Both the position numbers and the translations under genes were made by a program. Shown piece by piece: positions 8,259-15,801 of a stretch of 64,000 nucleotides of DNA (position 1 is its first letter; the number at the start of each line of letters is the position of its first letter). The stretch spans positions 196,655 to 260,654 of the forward strand of contig JAGOOG010000001.1 of assembly GCA_017992605.1 (NCBI GenBank), given 5' to 3'. The stretch is from Deltaproteobacteria bacterium (lineage in GTDB: Bacteria; Desulfobacterota; Desulfomonilia; UBA1062). The notes under the pieces were generated by a model. That model ran no database searches. It was not told the DNA's origin and worked only from the letters and a program-made list of their open reading frames with translations.

Positions 8259-9457
8259 GACTCACCCCCCGTGGGGAGCAACGACGATTTCAGGGACGGC
8301 ACGGATGCGTCCAGAACAGGTCTTGCCGCCTCTGCGATCTCGGGGACCATCCAGGCGACGGCAGCCCTGATCTCCTCGGTGTCGAGGGAGTCGGCCACGC
8401 TCGTGAGGAAGGCCGAAAATACCTCGGGTCTGGTGTCGTGAAGACCATTCAGGACACGGACAAGGGTGTTGACTGCACGGGCGATCTCGTAGGTGTCGAG
8501 GTCTGAAAGGCCCTGCGAGACAGCATGAGCGAGGGCCTCCCGGTCCAGCTCGTCGAAAAGGCGGGCCCTGCGCGAGAAGGCCCTGAGGAGGGGGGTTGTC
8601 AGGGAACCATAGGAGGAGATCGTTTCGAGCACGAGTTCGGGGTGTTCTCTGAGCACATCGGCCAGGGCACCGGCCAGGGCCTCCCGGTCCTCGGCCAGGG
8701 CAATGCGGGCCTTTGTCAGCAGCGTCGGATCGACTGTCGGCAGCCCCTCTTTGAGCAGCGCGGTGAGGTAGACCTGGAGCAGGGGCTTACCTGCCCTTGC
8801 CAGGAGGAGGTTCCCGGTATGCAGGCGCCTGATGAACTCTGCAGAGGAGTTCACGAGCCCTGCGACCTCCCGGGCATCGACACCCCTGAGGAGAGAGAGC
8901 AGGAGGTCGGCCAGGAGGTCGGGGCCCACGTTCTTCTCGATGGGCGTCAGGAAGGTCCGCACGGAAGCGATGCCCGTATTGACCAGGGCGAGCAGGGTGC
9001 CCATGATGCTCCCCACCTTGGCCGGGTATTTCCAGAGCTGCCCGTTGAAGGCCTCCAGGGTCGCGACGAAACACCTCCGGGAGTTTTCCACCATCTCGCG
9101 GAACTCCCCGAAGTCGGTGTTCTTCATGAACCCATGAAACGCTTCTCTGCGGGATGCGGCATGGCAGACAGGGTCGGCTGCATGCTCGGCGTTGACCTGC
9201 CTGGCCCATGCGGTGAGGAGTCTCCCGGCATGGGCCGATATGCCGACGCCGTTCCCCCCGGGCCTGAAGACCTTAGAAACCACCCACCTGGCAGGGGACG
9301 CGACCCTCCTCCTGAGGCCACCCTTGTCGGCCCAGGTCTCTATGAGATCCCTGGCGATTTCGGCGATCAGTGTCTTCGCACCCGGTGAGCGGATGGTTTC
9401 CCCCACGATACCGGCCAGGACCTCAACCGGCCGCGTCCGGTTTTCAGCGGCATTCAT
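8255..9457 (-). CDS. uncharacterised all-helical protein, large paralogue of the 10138-11226 pair
   Basis: A protein of 400 residues predicted almost wholly alpha-helical, with no signal peptide, clear membrane segment or catalytic motif that I recognise. A segment near residues 170-200 (DLLADLLLSLLRGVDAREVAGLVNSS begins this stretch) aligns by eye with LLAGFVESLLADIDKDDLARLV in the 139-residue protein at 10807-11226. A further unit near 355-385 (FSAFLTSVADSLDTEEIRAA) looks like another copy of the same repeat. It is translationally coupled to the BcrC-like gene. A lipid- or acyl-CoA-related scaffold is only a guess; the function is unknown. Confidence 0.7.
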   Translation of the reverse strand: MNAAENRTRPVEVLAGIVGETIRSPGAKTLIAEIARDLIETWADKGGLRRRVASPARWVVSKVFRPGGNGVGISAHAGRLLTAWARQVNAEHAADPVCHAASRREAFHGFMKNTDFGEFREMVENSRRCFVATLEAFNGQLWKYPAKVGSIMGTLLALVNTGIASVRTFLTPIEKNVGPDLLADLLLSLLRGVDAREVAGLVNSSAEFIRRLHTGNLLLARAGKPLLQVYLTALLKEGLPTVDPTLLTKARIALAEDREALAGALADVLREHPELVLETISSYGSLTTPLLRAFSRRARLFDELDREALAHAVSQGLSDLDTYEIARAVNTLVRVLNGLHDTRPEVFSAFLTSVADSLDTEEIRAAVAWMVPEIAEAARPVLDASVPSLKSSLLPTGGES

Positions 9458-9476
9458 AATCCATTCTCCGTTCCTT

Positions 9477-10124
9477 CTATTTCAGTTCGTCCAGGGCTTC
9501 TCTGCCGGCCTCTGTCATGTGCGATTCGAACATGAGGTGGCTCATGGTCGTCAGCGTCGCGATCGCCTCTTCCCGGGTGAATTTCTTCTCCATGAGATAG
9601 CTGTGGCCGAGGTGCATGGCCATTCCCACGACTGCGTAGGCCATGGTGAGCGGGTTCACCCCCTCTATGATGCCGATGTCCAGCCAGCTCTGGATGTCGT
9701 CGGCCAGGTCCTGGGCGATGTCGCTATAGTGCTTCCAGATGGTGATGTCCATCTCTTCGTCCACGCCGAAGCTTCCCCGCAGGATCATGAGAAACTGCTG
9801 GCGGTGGGAGGAAATGTAATCGAAATAGGCGCCGTAACTCGCGTTGAGCTTTTCCACCCTGTCGCCGTGGTCCCAGATGTTCACCGGCTCCCGGAGCTTC
9901 TTTATGCGGCGGCGCAGTTCGTAGAGATTCTGATGGGCGATCTGGGCGAACAGGTCGCGCTTGTCCTTGAAATAGTTGTAGAATGTCCCTGCCGACATGC
10001 CCACGGCCTTGACGATGTCCATGACCTGGGTGTTGTGGTACCCGTGGCGGCTGAACAGGTCCTCGGCCGCCCCGACGATCATGTCCCGCGTATACTGCCG
10101 TTTTCTCTCGATGAGGCTGGGCAT
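9477..10124 (-). CDS. TetR-family regulator (inside the operon)
   Basis: A protein of 215 residues from ATG 10124, chosen because GAAGGA lies 9 bp upstream; the 9-codon-longer frame would overlap the preceding gene. The N-terminal helix-turn-helix covers about residues 15-55 and includes HNTQVMDIVKAVGMSAGTFYNYF. The rest is the helical ligand domain. The recognition helix is the same as that of the second TetR protein at 14111-14767 apart from a single residue next to it (Tyr for His). TetR proteins next to acyl-CoA dehydrogenases commonly sense acyl-CoA esters, so feedback control of this operon is likely. It lies between two helical-protein genes, an unusual place for a regulator. Confidence 0.9.
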   Translation of the reverse strand: MPSLIERKRQYTRDMIVGAAEDLFSRHGYHNTQVMDIVKAVGMSAGTFYNYFKDKRDLFAQIAHQNLYELRRRIKKLREPVNIWDHGDRVEKLNASYGAYFDYISSHRQQFLMILRGSFGVDEEMDITIWKHYSDIAQDLADDIQSWLDIGIIEGVNPLTMAYAVVGMAMHLGHSYLMEKKFTREEAIATLTTMSHLMFESHMTEAGREALDELK

Positions 10125-10137
10125 CCCGACGGTTCCT

Positions 10138-10794
10138 TCAGGGGGTCGCACCTGGGCCGCGCCCCAGTCTTTTCATCAGCCTGCTCCTCGCAAACGACCA
10201 TGCCCACGAGGCGAGGTGCCACTTCTGATCGAGCATGGCGCCTGCAAGGGTTGCTGTCGCCCTGCGTGTCTCTTCGGCGTCGATCCCGGAGAGAACCCTT
10301 GCCAGGAAGGCCCTCAGAGTCAGGGGATCGACCGCATTGACGCCCCGGGTTATCCTGTTCAGACAGCCCGAGACGACGGCAGGGCCCTTTCTCAGCAAAG
10401 CCCTGCCGGCCTCGGTCCTGATGTCGGCCGATGCCTCCCAGAGCGACGACGCCAGGTTAGCCCAGGCAACACCGCACTTCCTGAGGCCGTCCCGGTCGAT
10501 CTCCCCGACAAGGCCCATGAGGAACGATCTGAGCATCTCGGGCGGATACTTCTCCTTGAGCTGAACGGCAAGCTCCGTCGACGCCGCCACCATGCCGTTG
10601 ACAACGACCGGCAGCGAGCTGACGAGGGCAAAGAAGACCTCGGGGTCCTCGCGCAGCATGGTCCTCACCATGGCGCTGCCCGTGGACGGGCTCATCTCGT
10701 TGATGTTCGTGCGGAGGATGTCCTTGAGCAGCGTGGACCTGAGCATGACGCCGAGGATGCCTGACTTGTCTCCCGCATGGGGGCCGGTACGCAT
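10138..10794 (-). CDS. uncharacterised helical protein (medium paralogue)
   Basis: A protein of 218 residues, mostly helical. The start is ATG 10794 with a strong GAGGAGG ribosome site. Residues 38-120 (from TGSAMVRTMLREDPEVFF through DRDGLRKC) align with residues 40-120 of the next protein: FVRTLLEKD / MVRTMLRED, ELIVQVREKFP / ELAVQLKEKYP, and DIDKDDL / EIDRDGL. A second copy-like unit (FLARVLSGIDAEETRRA) lies near residue 180. No enzyme motif or membrane segment was recognised. It lies between the internal TetR gene and the smaller paralogue. Confidence 0.75.
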   Translation of the reverse strand: MRTGPHAGDKSGILGVMLRSTLLKDILRTNINEMSPSTGSAMVRTMLREDPEVFFALVSSLPVVVNGMVAASTELAVQLKEKYPPEMLRSFLMGLVGEIDRDGLRKCGVAWANLASSLWEASADIRTEAGRALLRKGPAVVSGCLNRITRGVNAVDPLTLRAFLARVLSGIDAEETRRATATLAGAMLDQKWHLASWAWSFARSRLMKRLGRGPGATP

Positions 10795-10806
10795 GACGTC
10801 ACCTCC

Positions 10807-11226
10807 TCAGGATTGTCCTGCCTTGTCCTGCACCGTTTTCCACGCCGCATGGACGATCGGGCCGAGGTCCCTCGCGAGGTCGTTGAATCCGGTGACGAGA
10901 CGGGCCAGGTCATCCTTGTCGATGTCGGCAAGGAGGGATTCGACGAAGCCAGCGAGCAGCGGCGCCGGGAATTTCTCCCGCACCTGAACGATGAGCTCGC
11001 AGGCCGCCTTTATGAGGGAGTTGGCGATGGCGGGAAGCGCGCCCGTCACGGCAAGCGGGACCTCGATGTCCTTTTCCAGCAGGGTACGCACGAACAGCGG
11101 GCCGTGCTCGGGATCGATGTCCTTCAGGAAGAGCCTCAGGCTCTCCTTGAAGGCGGTCTTGCCGAGGACCTCACCCAGGACGTCGGCCTTGGTCTCTATG
11201 AAACCTCTGCGTGCATGGTCTTCCAC
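10807..11226 (-). CDS. uncharacterised helical protein (small paralogue)
   Basis: A protein of 139 residues beginning at GTG 11226, with GAGGTG upstream that overlaps the end of the acyl-CoA dehydrogenase gene. It is all-helical and clearly homologous to the 218-residue neighbour and to parts of the 400-residue protein. It may represent the basic unit of the family: an amphipathic helix pair, a conserved ELxxQxxEKxP stretch, then LxxxDIDxDDLARL. Placement between acyl-CoA dehydrogenases and reductase subunits suggests a role with those enzymes, but the sequence names none. Confidence 0.75.
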   Translation of the reverse strand: MEDHARRGFIETKADVLGEVLGKTAFKESLRLFLKDIDPEHGPLFVRTLLEKDIEVPLAVTGALPAIANSLIKAACELIVQVREKFPAPLLAGFVESLLADIDKDDLARLVTGFNDLARDLGPIVHAAWKTVQDKAGQS

Positions 11227-11235
11227 GGCATCACC

Positions 11236-12510
11236 TCAGATGGTCTCGCAGTTGAAGAAGTAGCGGGCCGCCTCCATCTGGCAGAGCTGTTTGCCGCCCA
11301 TCCAGAGCTGGATGATCTTGATGTCCCGCCAGTGCTTCTCGATGTCCCATTCGCGGTCCGCGCCGTAATGGCCAAGAACGTCCATGGCCCGCCCGAAAAT
11401 GTCCACGGCCCGGTCCGACATGAAGTCCTTGATGTTGCGGATCCTGCCCACCACGTCTTCGGAGATCAGGGGTTTCCCGTAGGGCTTGTTGCGACGGTCG
11501 CCGATCATGGCGGCCTCGTAGCCGAGGATGCGGCAGATGTCGATGTCGCCGGCTATCCGGCCTATGAAGGCGGCGACGGCGTCGTTCTCCTTGAGGGGGC
11601 GGTTGCCATACGTGCGGGTGGACACGAACTCACCGAGACGTTCGTACAGGTTCATCATGGCGCCGGTCAGGAAGGCGCAGCTCATGACCTGGCCGAAGGA
11701 GATGATCTGATAGAAGGCCTCGGCGTCTCTGCCCGGTCCGTGGGCCCGGTACCACGAGGGCACGCGCACGTCCTCGAACCAGATGTCGCTGTTCTTGTCC
11801 GCGGCCATGCCCGCCTTCTCGTACGCGCCTCCCTGGGTGACGCCGGGCAGAGCCGCAGGGACATAGATGAAGGCGAAGTCCCGGGGATCGGAGGAGCCCG
11901 GGTTCGTGGTGCACGGAACGCCGAAGAGGCTGGCAACACCGCCCGAGTTGGTCGGCCAGAGCTTGTGGCCGTTGATGACCCACTGGTCTCCTTCGAGGCG
12001 GGCCGTGGTGCGGATGGTCTTGCCTCCGAGCAGTCCCAGGTTCTCGATGTCGGCCCCGCCCTGGGGCTCTGTCATGGCGTTGGCGGCGAACACGGCCTTC
12101 CTGGCGTTGCAGAACATGGGCGCGAACTCGGCGATGAGCCGGTCGTTCACGTAGGGTTCCACCGTGATCACGATGAGAGGCCAGAACGTGACGGCCAGCG
12201 CCACGGCCATGCCCGTGTCGGCCCTGCCGAGTTCCTCGCAGAGCATGTAGCCCACCCGGAATACGGAGTCGGACTTGGCCAGGCCCCAGCCGCCGTGCTC
12301 CTGGGGGAAGAGGGCCTTCTGGAGGCCGAGGTCGACCATGAGGCGGTCAAAGGCAGGCCCTATGAGGCGATGATCCTTCCAGTCCTCGTCGTACCTGCGG
12401 CGCTCGGGCATGACCCACGTTTCGAGGTGATTCCTCATGACGCGGCGGAAGTGTCGGTCAAAGGGGGATATGTATTCCTCAGGCCTGGAAAAATCGTCGA
12501 TACCCTTCAT
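11236..12510 (-). CDS. acyl-CoA dehydrogenase family protein
   Basis: A protein of 424 residues with the acyl-CoA dehydrogenase layout: N-terminal helices, a FAANAMTEPQGGAD flavin/substrate motif near 140-155, the beta domain to about 245, and a C-terminal helical domain. The C-terminal signature reads WDIEKHWRDIKIIQLWMGG, where the usual enzyme has RDAKIxxIYEGT. The Glu that abstracts the alpha proton in most family members is thus replaced. I see no clear Glu at the alternative position used by isovaleryl-CoA dehydrogenase. It is FAD-dependent and oxidises acyl-CoA or a cyclic analogue; the substrate is unknown. It is paired with the gene at 12526-13767. Confidence 0.85.
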   Translation of the reverse strand: MKGIDDFSRPEEYISPFDRHFRRVMRNHLETWVMPERRRYDEDWKDHRLIGPAFDRLMVDLGLQKALFPQEHGGWGLAKSDSVFRVGYMLCEELGRADTGMAVALAVTFWPLIVITVEPYVNDRLIAEFAPMFCNARKAVFAANAMTEPQGGADIENLGLLGGKTIRTTARLEGDQWVINGHKLWPTNSGGVASLFGVPCTTNPGSSDPRDFAFIYVPAALPGVTQGGAYEKAGMAADKNSDIWFEDVRVPSWYRAHGPGRDAEAFYQIISFGQVMSCAFLTGAMMNLYERLGEFVSTRTYGNRPLKENDAVAAFIGRIAGDIDICRILGYEAAMIGDRRNKPYGKPLISEDVVGRIRNIKDFMSDRAVDIFGRAMDVLGHYGADREWDIEKHWRDIKIIQLWMGGKQLCQMEAARYFFNCETI

Positions 12511-12525
12511 AACACGCCCCTCCCG

Positions 12526-13767
12526 TCACAACTCGGTGCAGTCGTAGAAGAACCTGGCTGTGTCCATCTTCACCGGAACCTCGGCAGCGACGCCGCAGAG
12601 CACGGACTGGATGGTCTTGACGTCGCGCCAGTGCTTCTCAACGTGCCACTCCTTGGCGTAGCCCGCCGATCCCATGAGTTCGAGCCCCCGGTTCATGGCC
12701 CGCATGACGCCCTGCTGGATGCGGGAGCCGATCATGCCTGCATAGGTGAAGGTGCGCCTGAGAGATGGACCGCCAAGCGCTCCCGGCCGTGCGATCAACG
12801 AGGCAAGGTCATGGGCCAGGATCTTTGCAAGGGCGATCTCCTCTGCCACGTCTGCGAGGACCGATGCACAGAGGGGGTTTTCCTTGAGTCTTGTGCCGCC
12901 CTTGATGACCCGGTTGTCGCTCCAGTCCGCGAGCAGCTCGAAGAAGTTTGTGGCCGCGCCGACGCTCACACCGCCGAGCAGCAGATTCAGCCAGGAGTAG
13001 AGTTCTTCGACCGCGCCGGGATAATCGATCACGTGGTCCTTGGGGATCTCGACGCCGTCAAGGCTCACCTCTGCGTTTGTGCATGCGTTGAGGCCGGTGG
13101 TGAGCAGGGCGCCGCCCCTCCTGATCCCCCGGGCATCCCCCGGGATCAGGGCGATGCAGGGCATGCCCTTCGCGTCGGCACACACCGTGCAGAAGAGGTC
13201 GGCCCGGGAGCCTGCGAAGAGCGGCCGCAGACCGGCCCCGGTTATGGTGCACGATCCCCCCTCCAGGGTCGCCCTGGCAGCTATGGACCGTCCCAGGAAG
13301 AGGGCGGATTCTTTCCCGCTGAACCCTGCGCCGGGCAGGATGACGGCAGGTGTTCTCGGCTGGTCCCCGCTACCTGATGACGGGAAGGAGCGGCAGAGGA
13401 CCTCGCTGGAGTTGTGTTCCATGCAGAAGAGGGTGCAGATGGAACAAGACGCTGCCAACAGGGCGCCTGCCGAGGCGTCGGCCCTGCCGATTTCGCAGGC
13501 GAGGGTCAGCAGGCCCGGTGCACGGCCGGGGCTGTTCCACCCGAACCCGCCCTGTTCTGCAGGAATGCAGAGCTTTTCGAGGCCGATGTCCATGCAGAGC
13601 ATCCGGCGCTTGGTCTCGAAGAGATGGTCGTACCCCTGACGGTACTCCATGCGCTTCGAGACGATCTCCCTGTCCGCCCACTGGCGCACGAGCCTGACCA
13701 CACCGACACACTCCTCGTCCATCCATTCCCTGGGGCAGACGAAAAGATCATCCACGATCCTGTTCAT
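12526..13767 (-). CDS. acyl-CoA dehydrogenase family protein, divergent; first gene of the operon
   Basis: A protein of 413 residues. ATG 13767 is preferred because GGAGG sits 5 bp upstream; a frame to 13809 exists without a good site. The N- and C-terminal helical domains resemble the neighbouring dehydrogenase (WHVEKHWRDVKTIQSVLCG at the end). The middle domain is poorly conserved and the TEP.GG flavin motif is not evident. The C-terminal catalytic Glu is also absent. It may be a non-catalytic or specialised partner in a hetero-oligomer with the 424-residue protein. Its 5' leader of about 240 nt is unusually long. Confidence 0.8.
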   Translation of the reverse strand: MNRIVDDLFVCPREWMDEECVGVVRLVRQWADREIVSKRMEYRQGYDHLFETKRRMLCMDIGLEKLCIPAEQGGFGWNSPGRAPGLLTLACEIGRADASAGALLAASCSICTLFCMEHNSSEVLCRSFPSSGSGDQPRTPAVILPGAGFSGKESALFLGRSIAARATLEGGSCTITGAGLRPLFAGSRADLFCTVCADAKGMPCIALIPGDARGIRRGGALLTTGLNACTNAEVSLDGVEIPKDHVIDYPGAVEELYSWLNLLLGGVSVGAATNFFELLADWSDNRVIKGGTRLKENPLCASVLADVAEEIALAKILAHDLASLIARPGALGGPSLRRTFTYAGMIGSRIQQGVMRAMNRGLELMGSAGYAKEWHVEKHWRDVKTIQSVLCGVAAEVPVKMDTARFFYDCTEL

Positions 13768-13861
13768 GGCGCCTCCGGACATCTCGGGATCGAGACAGGG
13801 TAGAGACAACTGTGATAAAGGGGCCTGACCGTGCGTTCCCGTGGAGCATGAGGCCCATCAT

Positions 13862-13881
13862 CCCGGGTTGAAATACCCGGG
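13862..13881. repeat. 7-bp inverted repeat in the operon leader
   Basis: CCCGGGT (13862-13868) and ACCCGGG (13875-13881) are separated by 6 bases. It lies about 95 bp upstream of the first dehydrogenase gene, inside the predicted leader. There is no T tract after it, so a leader hairpin or a second protein-binding site is likelier than a terminator. Confidence 0.5.
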
Positions 13882-13990
13882 TGACAGCAGCCATCCCCGC
13901 ACGGAATCCTCATGGAGAAACCTCTCGATCAATATGCCAGTGCAATCATACGCCTGTCCGGTTCACAGGGGGGCAGGCATCATGCATGGA

Positions 13991-14006
13991 TAATGAAGAT
14001 TCATTA
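13991..14006. promoter_or_regulatory. 16-bp palindromic operator candidate (TetR site)
   Basis: TAATGAA-GA-TTCATTA has perfect 7-bp arms. It begins 6 bp downstream of the predicted -10 box of the long operon, so a bound repressor would cover the transcription start. The pattern resembles sites bound by acyl-CoA-sensing TetR regulators such as Bacillus FadR (TGAATGA...TCATTCA). Either or both TetR proteins encoded here could bind it. Confidence 0.65.
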
Positions 14007-14012
14007 CACTGA

Positions 14013-14041
14013 AAGATAATTACTATTCACCTGTGTGTCAA
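14013..14041 (-). promoter_or_regulatory. sigma-70-type promoter of the dehydratase/reductase operon
   Basis: Read on the minus strand: TTGACA (14041-14036), a 17-bp spacer, then TATCTT (14018-14013). The -35 is perfect and the -10 matches four of six positions. It points at the acyl-CoA dehydrogenase gene about 240 bp downstream. The 13,768-14,110 gap contains this promoter, the palindrome and the hairpin, and no gene that I can support. Confidence 0.6.
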
Positions 14042-14110
14042 GACTCAAGACAACATGATCCTGCACGCCGCAAGAAATTTCTTTGATTTCAGGTAGTAAG
14101 GGGTTTCCCG

Positions 14111-14767
14111 TCAGGCGTTTTGCCTTGCAAGTTCGAGGGCTTTCTTTCCCTGTTCGGTGAGATACGCCTCGAACATGGCCAGAATCATCGTGATGAGGTT
14201 CTCGATGATCTCCTGGCGGGAGTGTTTCTTTTCCACGAGGTAGGAGTGGATGAGCTGCAGGGTCATGCCGCACACCGCCGTGCCGAAAAGCATGGGATCG
14301 ATGCCCTCGATGACGCCGTCGAGGGTCCATCGCTGGAGGTCTTCACCTGCGTCCTGGGCAAAGCCCACGAAGTAGTCCCACACGCTGCCGTCGAGTTTCT
14401 CGTCCACGCCGAAGCTGACGCGCAGGAGCATGAGGATCTGCTGCGGGTTGGCGTCCACGAAATCGAAGATGGCATTGAACGTGTCCTGCAGGATCTTGGC
14501 GCGTTCAAGGGGATTCCAGATGTCTACGGGTTCCCGCAGGCTCCTGACCGTCACCCGCAGGGTCTCCAGGCTCTCGATGGTGATCTGCTCGAAGAGGTCG
14601 CGCTTGTCCTTGAAATGATTGTAGAAAGTTCCCGCTGACATGCCCACGGCCTTGACGATGTCCATGACCTGGGTGTTGTGGTATCCGTACTTGCTGAAGA
14701 GCTCGCAGGCGGCAATGATGATGCGGTCTCTTGTCTCTTCGCGTCTTTTCTCTGAGGTCTTTGCCAT
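14111..14767 (-). CDS. TetR-family regulator (upstream of the operon promoter)
   Basis: A protein of 218 residues with an N-terminal helix-turn-helix containing HNTQVMDIVKAVGMSAGTFYNHF near residues 30-52. The rest is an all-helical ligand domain with a Phe/Trp-rich pocket region. It is a full-length paralogue of the regulator at 9477-10124, and the DNA-reading helices are nearly the same. It is transcribed toward the operon and stops about 70 bp before its promoter. No convincing terminator lies between, so some read-through is possible. Likely a repressor responding to an acyl-CoA. Confidence 0.9.
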   Translation of the reverse strand: MAKTSEKRREETRDRIIIAACELFSKYGYHNTQVMDIVKAVGMSAGTFYNHFKDKRDLFEQITIESLETLRVTVRSLREPVDIWNPLERAKILQDTFNAIFDFVDANPQQILMLLRVSFGVDEKLDGSVWDYFVGFAQDAGEDLQRWTLDGVIEGIDPMLFGTAVCGMTLQLIHSYLVEKKHSRQEIIENLITMILAMFEAYLTEQGKKALELARQNA

Positions 14768-15042
14768 GGTCCTGCCCTGGTACCGGCTCGTGGCCGGCCA
14801 AACAGTACTGAACCATATGTCCTTGGCCCACGGATGTCAAGATAAATGCTCGGGAATCAGCCTGATGAAACGCCCTGTGCGCCATAGTCCCCCCGGGGTA
14901 CCCACGAGGTCGCGCCGGCCGGCCAGGCTTTCTCCAGCAGGAGCAAGGGTATGGACTGCCCCCTGAAATTGTGTTACTCATCCTGAATGCCTTATCGAAA
15001 CAGCTACAGACGGATCAAAATCACGTATGAGGGGGAAAACCT

Positions 15043-15801
15043 ATGAGGCGTTACAGTCTTTTCACGGCAGTCTGTTTCATGTTCATTTTCATAACGGCAA
15101 CCATTGCTCCATCATATCTCTATGCAGCGGAGAAGAAGGTCGTGGTCGCAACGGACGCCACCTGGCCTCCCATGGAGATGCTGGATGCCAGCAAGAACAT
15201 CATCGGCTTCGACATTGACTTCATGAATGCGGTGGCCAAGGAGGCGGGGTTCAAGGTCGAGTTCAAGAACACCGCGTGGGACGGCATCTTCGCCGGGCTC
15301 GACACGAACAACTACGATGCGGTCATCTCCTCGGTCACCATCACGGAAGAGCGCCAGAAGAAATACGACTTTTCGCTTCCCTACATCAATGCCGGCCAGG
15401 TCCTCGTGGTCCCCAAGACCACCAAGGGCGTGAAGGCGCTGGCCGACATGAAGGGAAAGAAGATCGGCGCCCAGATCGGGACCACCGGTGCCATGGAGAT
15501 CCAGAAGGTCAAGGGCGTTGAGCTCAAAAACTACGACGAGATCGGACTCGCCTTCGAGGACATGGCCTCGGGCAGGATCCACGGCGTGGTGTGCGATACG
15601 CCGGTGGCTGCAGACTATGCGCTCCAGAGGGCTGAATACAAGGCCAAGTTCATGATCGTGGGAGAGCCTTTCACCCAGGAACAGTACGGCGTCGTGGTGA
15701 AGAAGGGCAACAAGCAGCTCGTGGACCTTCTGAACAAGGGGATCAAGGCCGTTCAGAGCAAGGGCATCAACAAAGAGCTTGAAAAGAAGTGGCTGAGATA
15801 A
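15043..15801 (+). CDS. polar amino-acid ABC transporter, periplasmic binding protein
   Basis: A protein of 252 residues of the family 3 solute-binding fold (GlnH/ArtJ/HisJ type). A signal peptide of about 27 residues ends at YLYAA. Mature landmarks are ATDATWPPMEM near 36-46, GFDIDFMNAVAKEAG, and the ligand-contact region AVISSVTITEERQKKYDFSLPY near 93-114. A later GTTGA motif fits the amino-acid/carboxylate contact. The ribosome site GAGGGGG is strong. It is followed directly by permease and ATPase genes, so it is the capture subunit of one importer. The substrate is probably a polar or basic amino acid; the exact one is not readable. Confidence 0.9.
   Translation: MRRYSLFTAVCFMFIFITATIAPSYLYAAEKKVVVATDATWPPMEMLDASKNIIGFDIDFMNAVAKEAGFKVEFKNTAWDGIFAGLDTNNYDAVISSVTITEERQKKYDFSLPYINAGQVLVVPKTTKGVKALADMKGKKIGAQIGTTGAMEIQKVKGVELKNYDEIGLAFEDMASGRIHGVVCDTPVAADYALQRAEYKAKFMIVGEPFTQEQYGVVVKKGNKQLVDLLNKGIKAVQSKGINKELEKKWLR

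Noticed and set aside
10777-13377. 866-codon open frame on the plus strand
   Set aside because: It lies opposite two acyl-CoA dehydrogenase genes with clear motifs; its translation has no recognisable domain.
14768-15042. second copy of the TetR palindrome upstream of the outer TetR gene or the ABC operon
   Set aside because: I looked for TAATGAA/TTCATTA or a close variant and found none.
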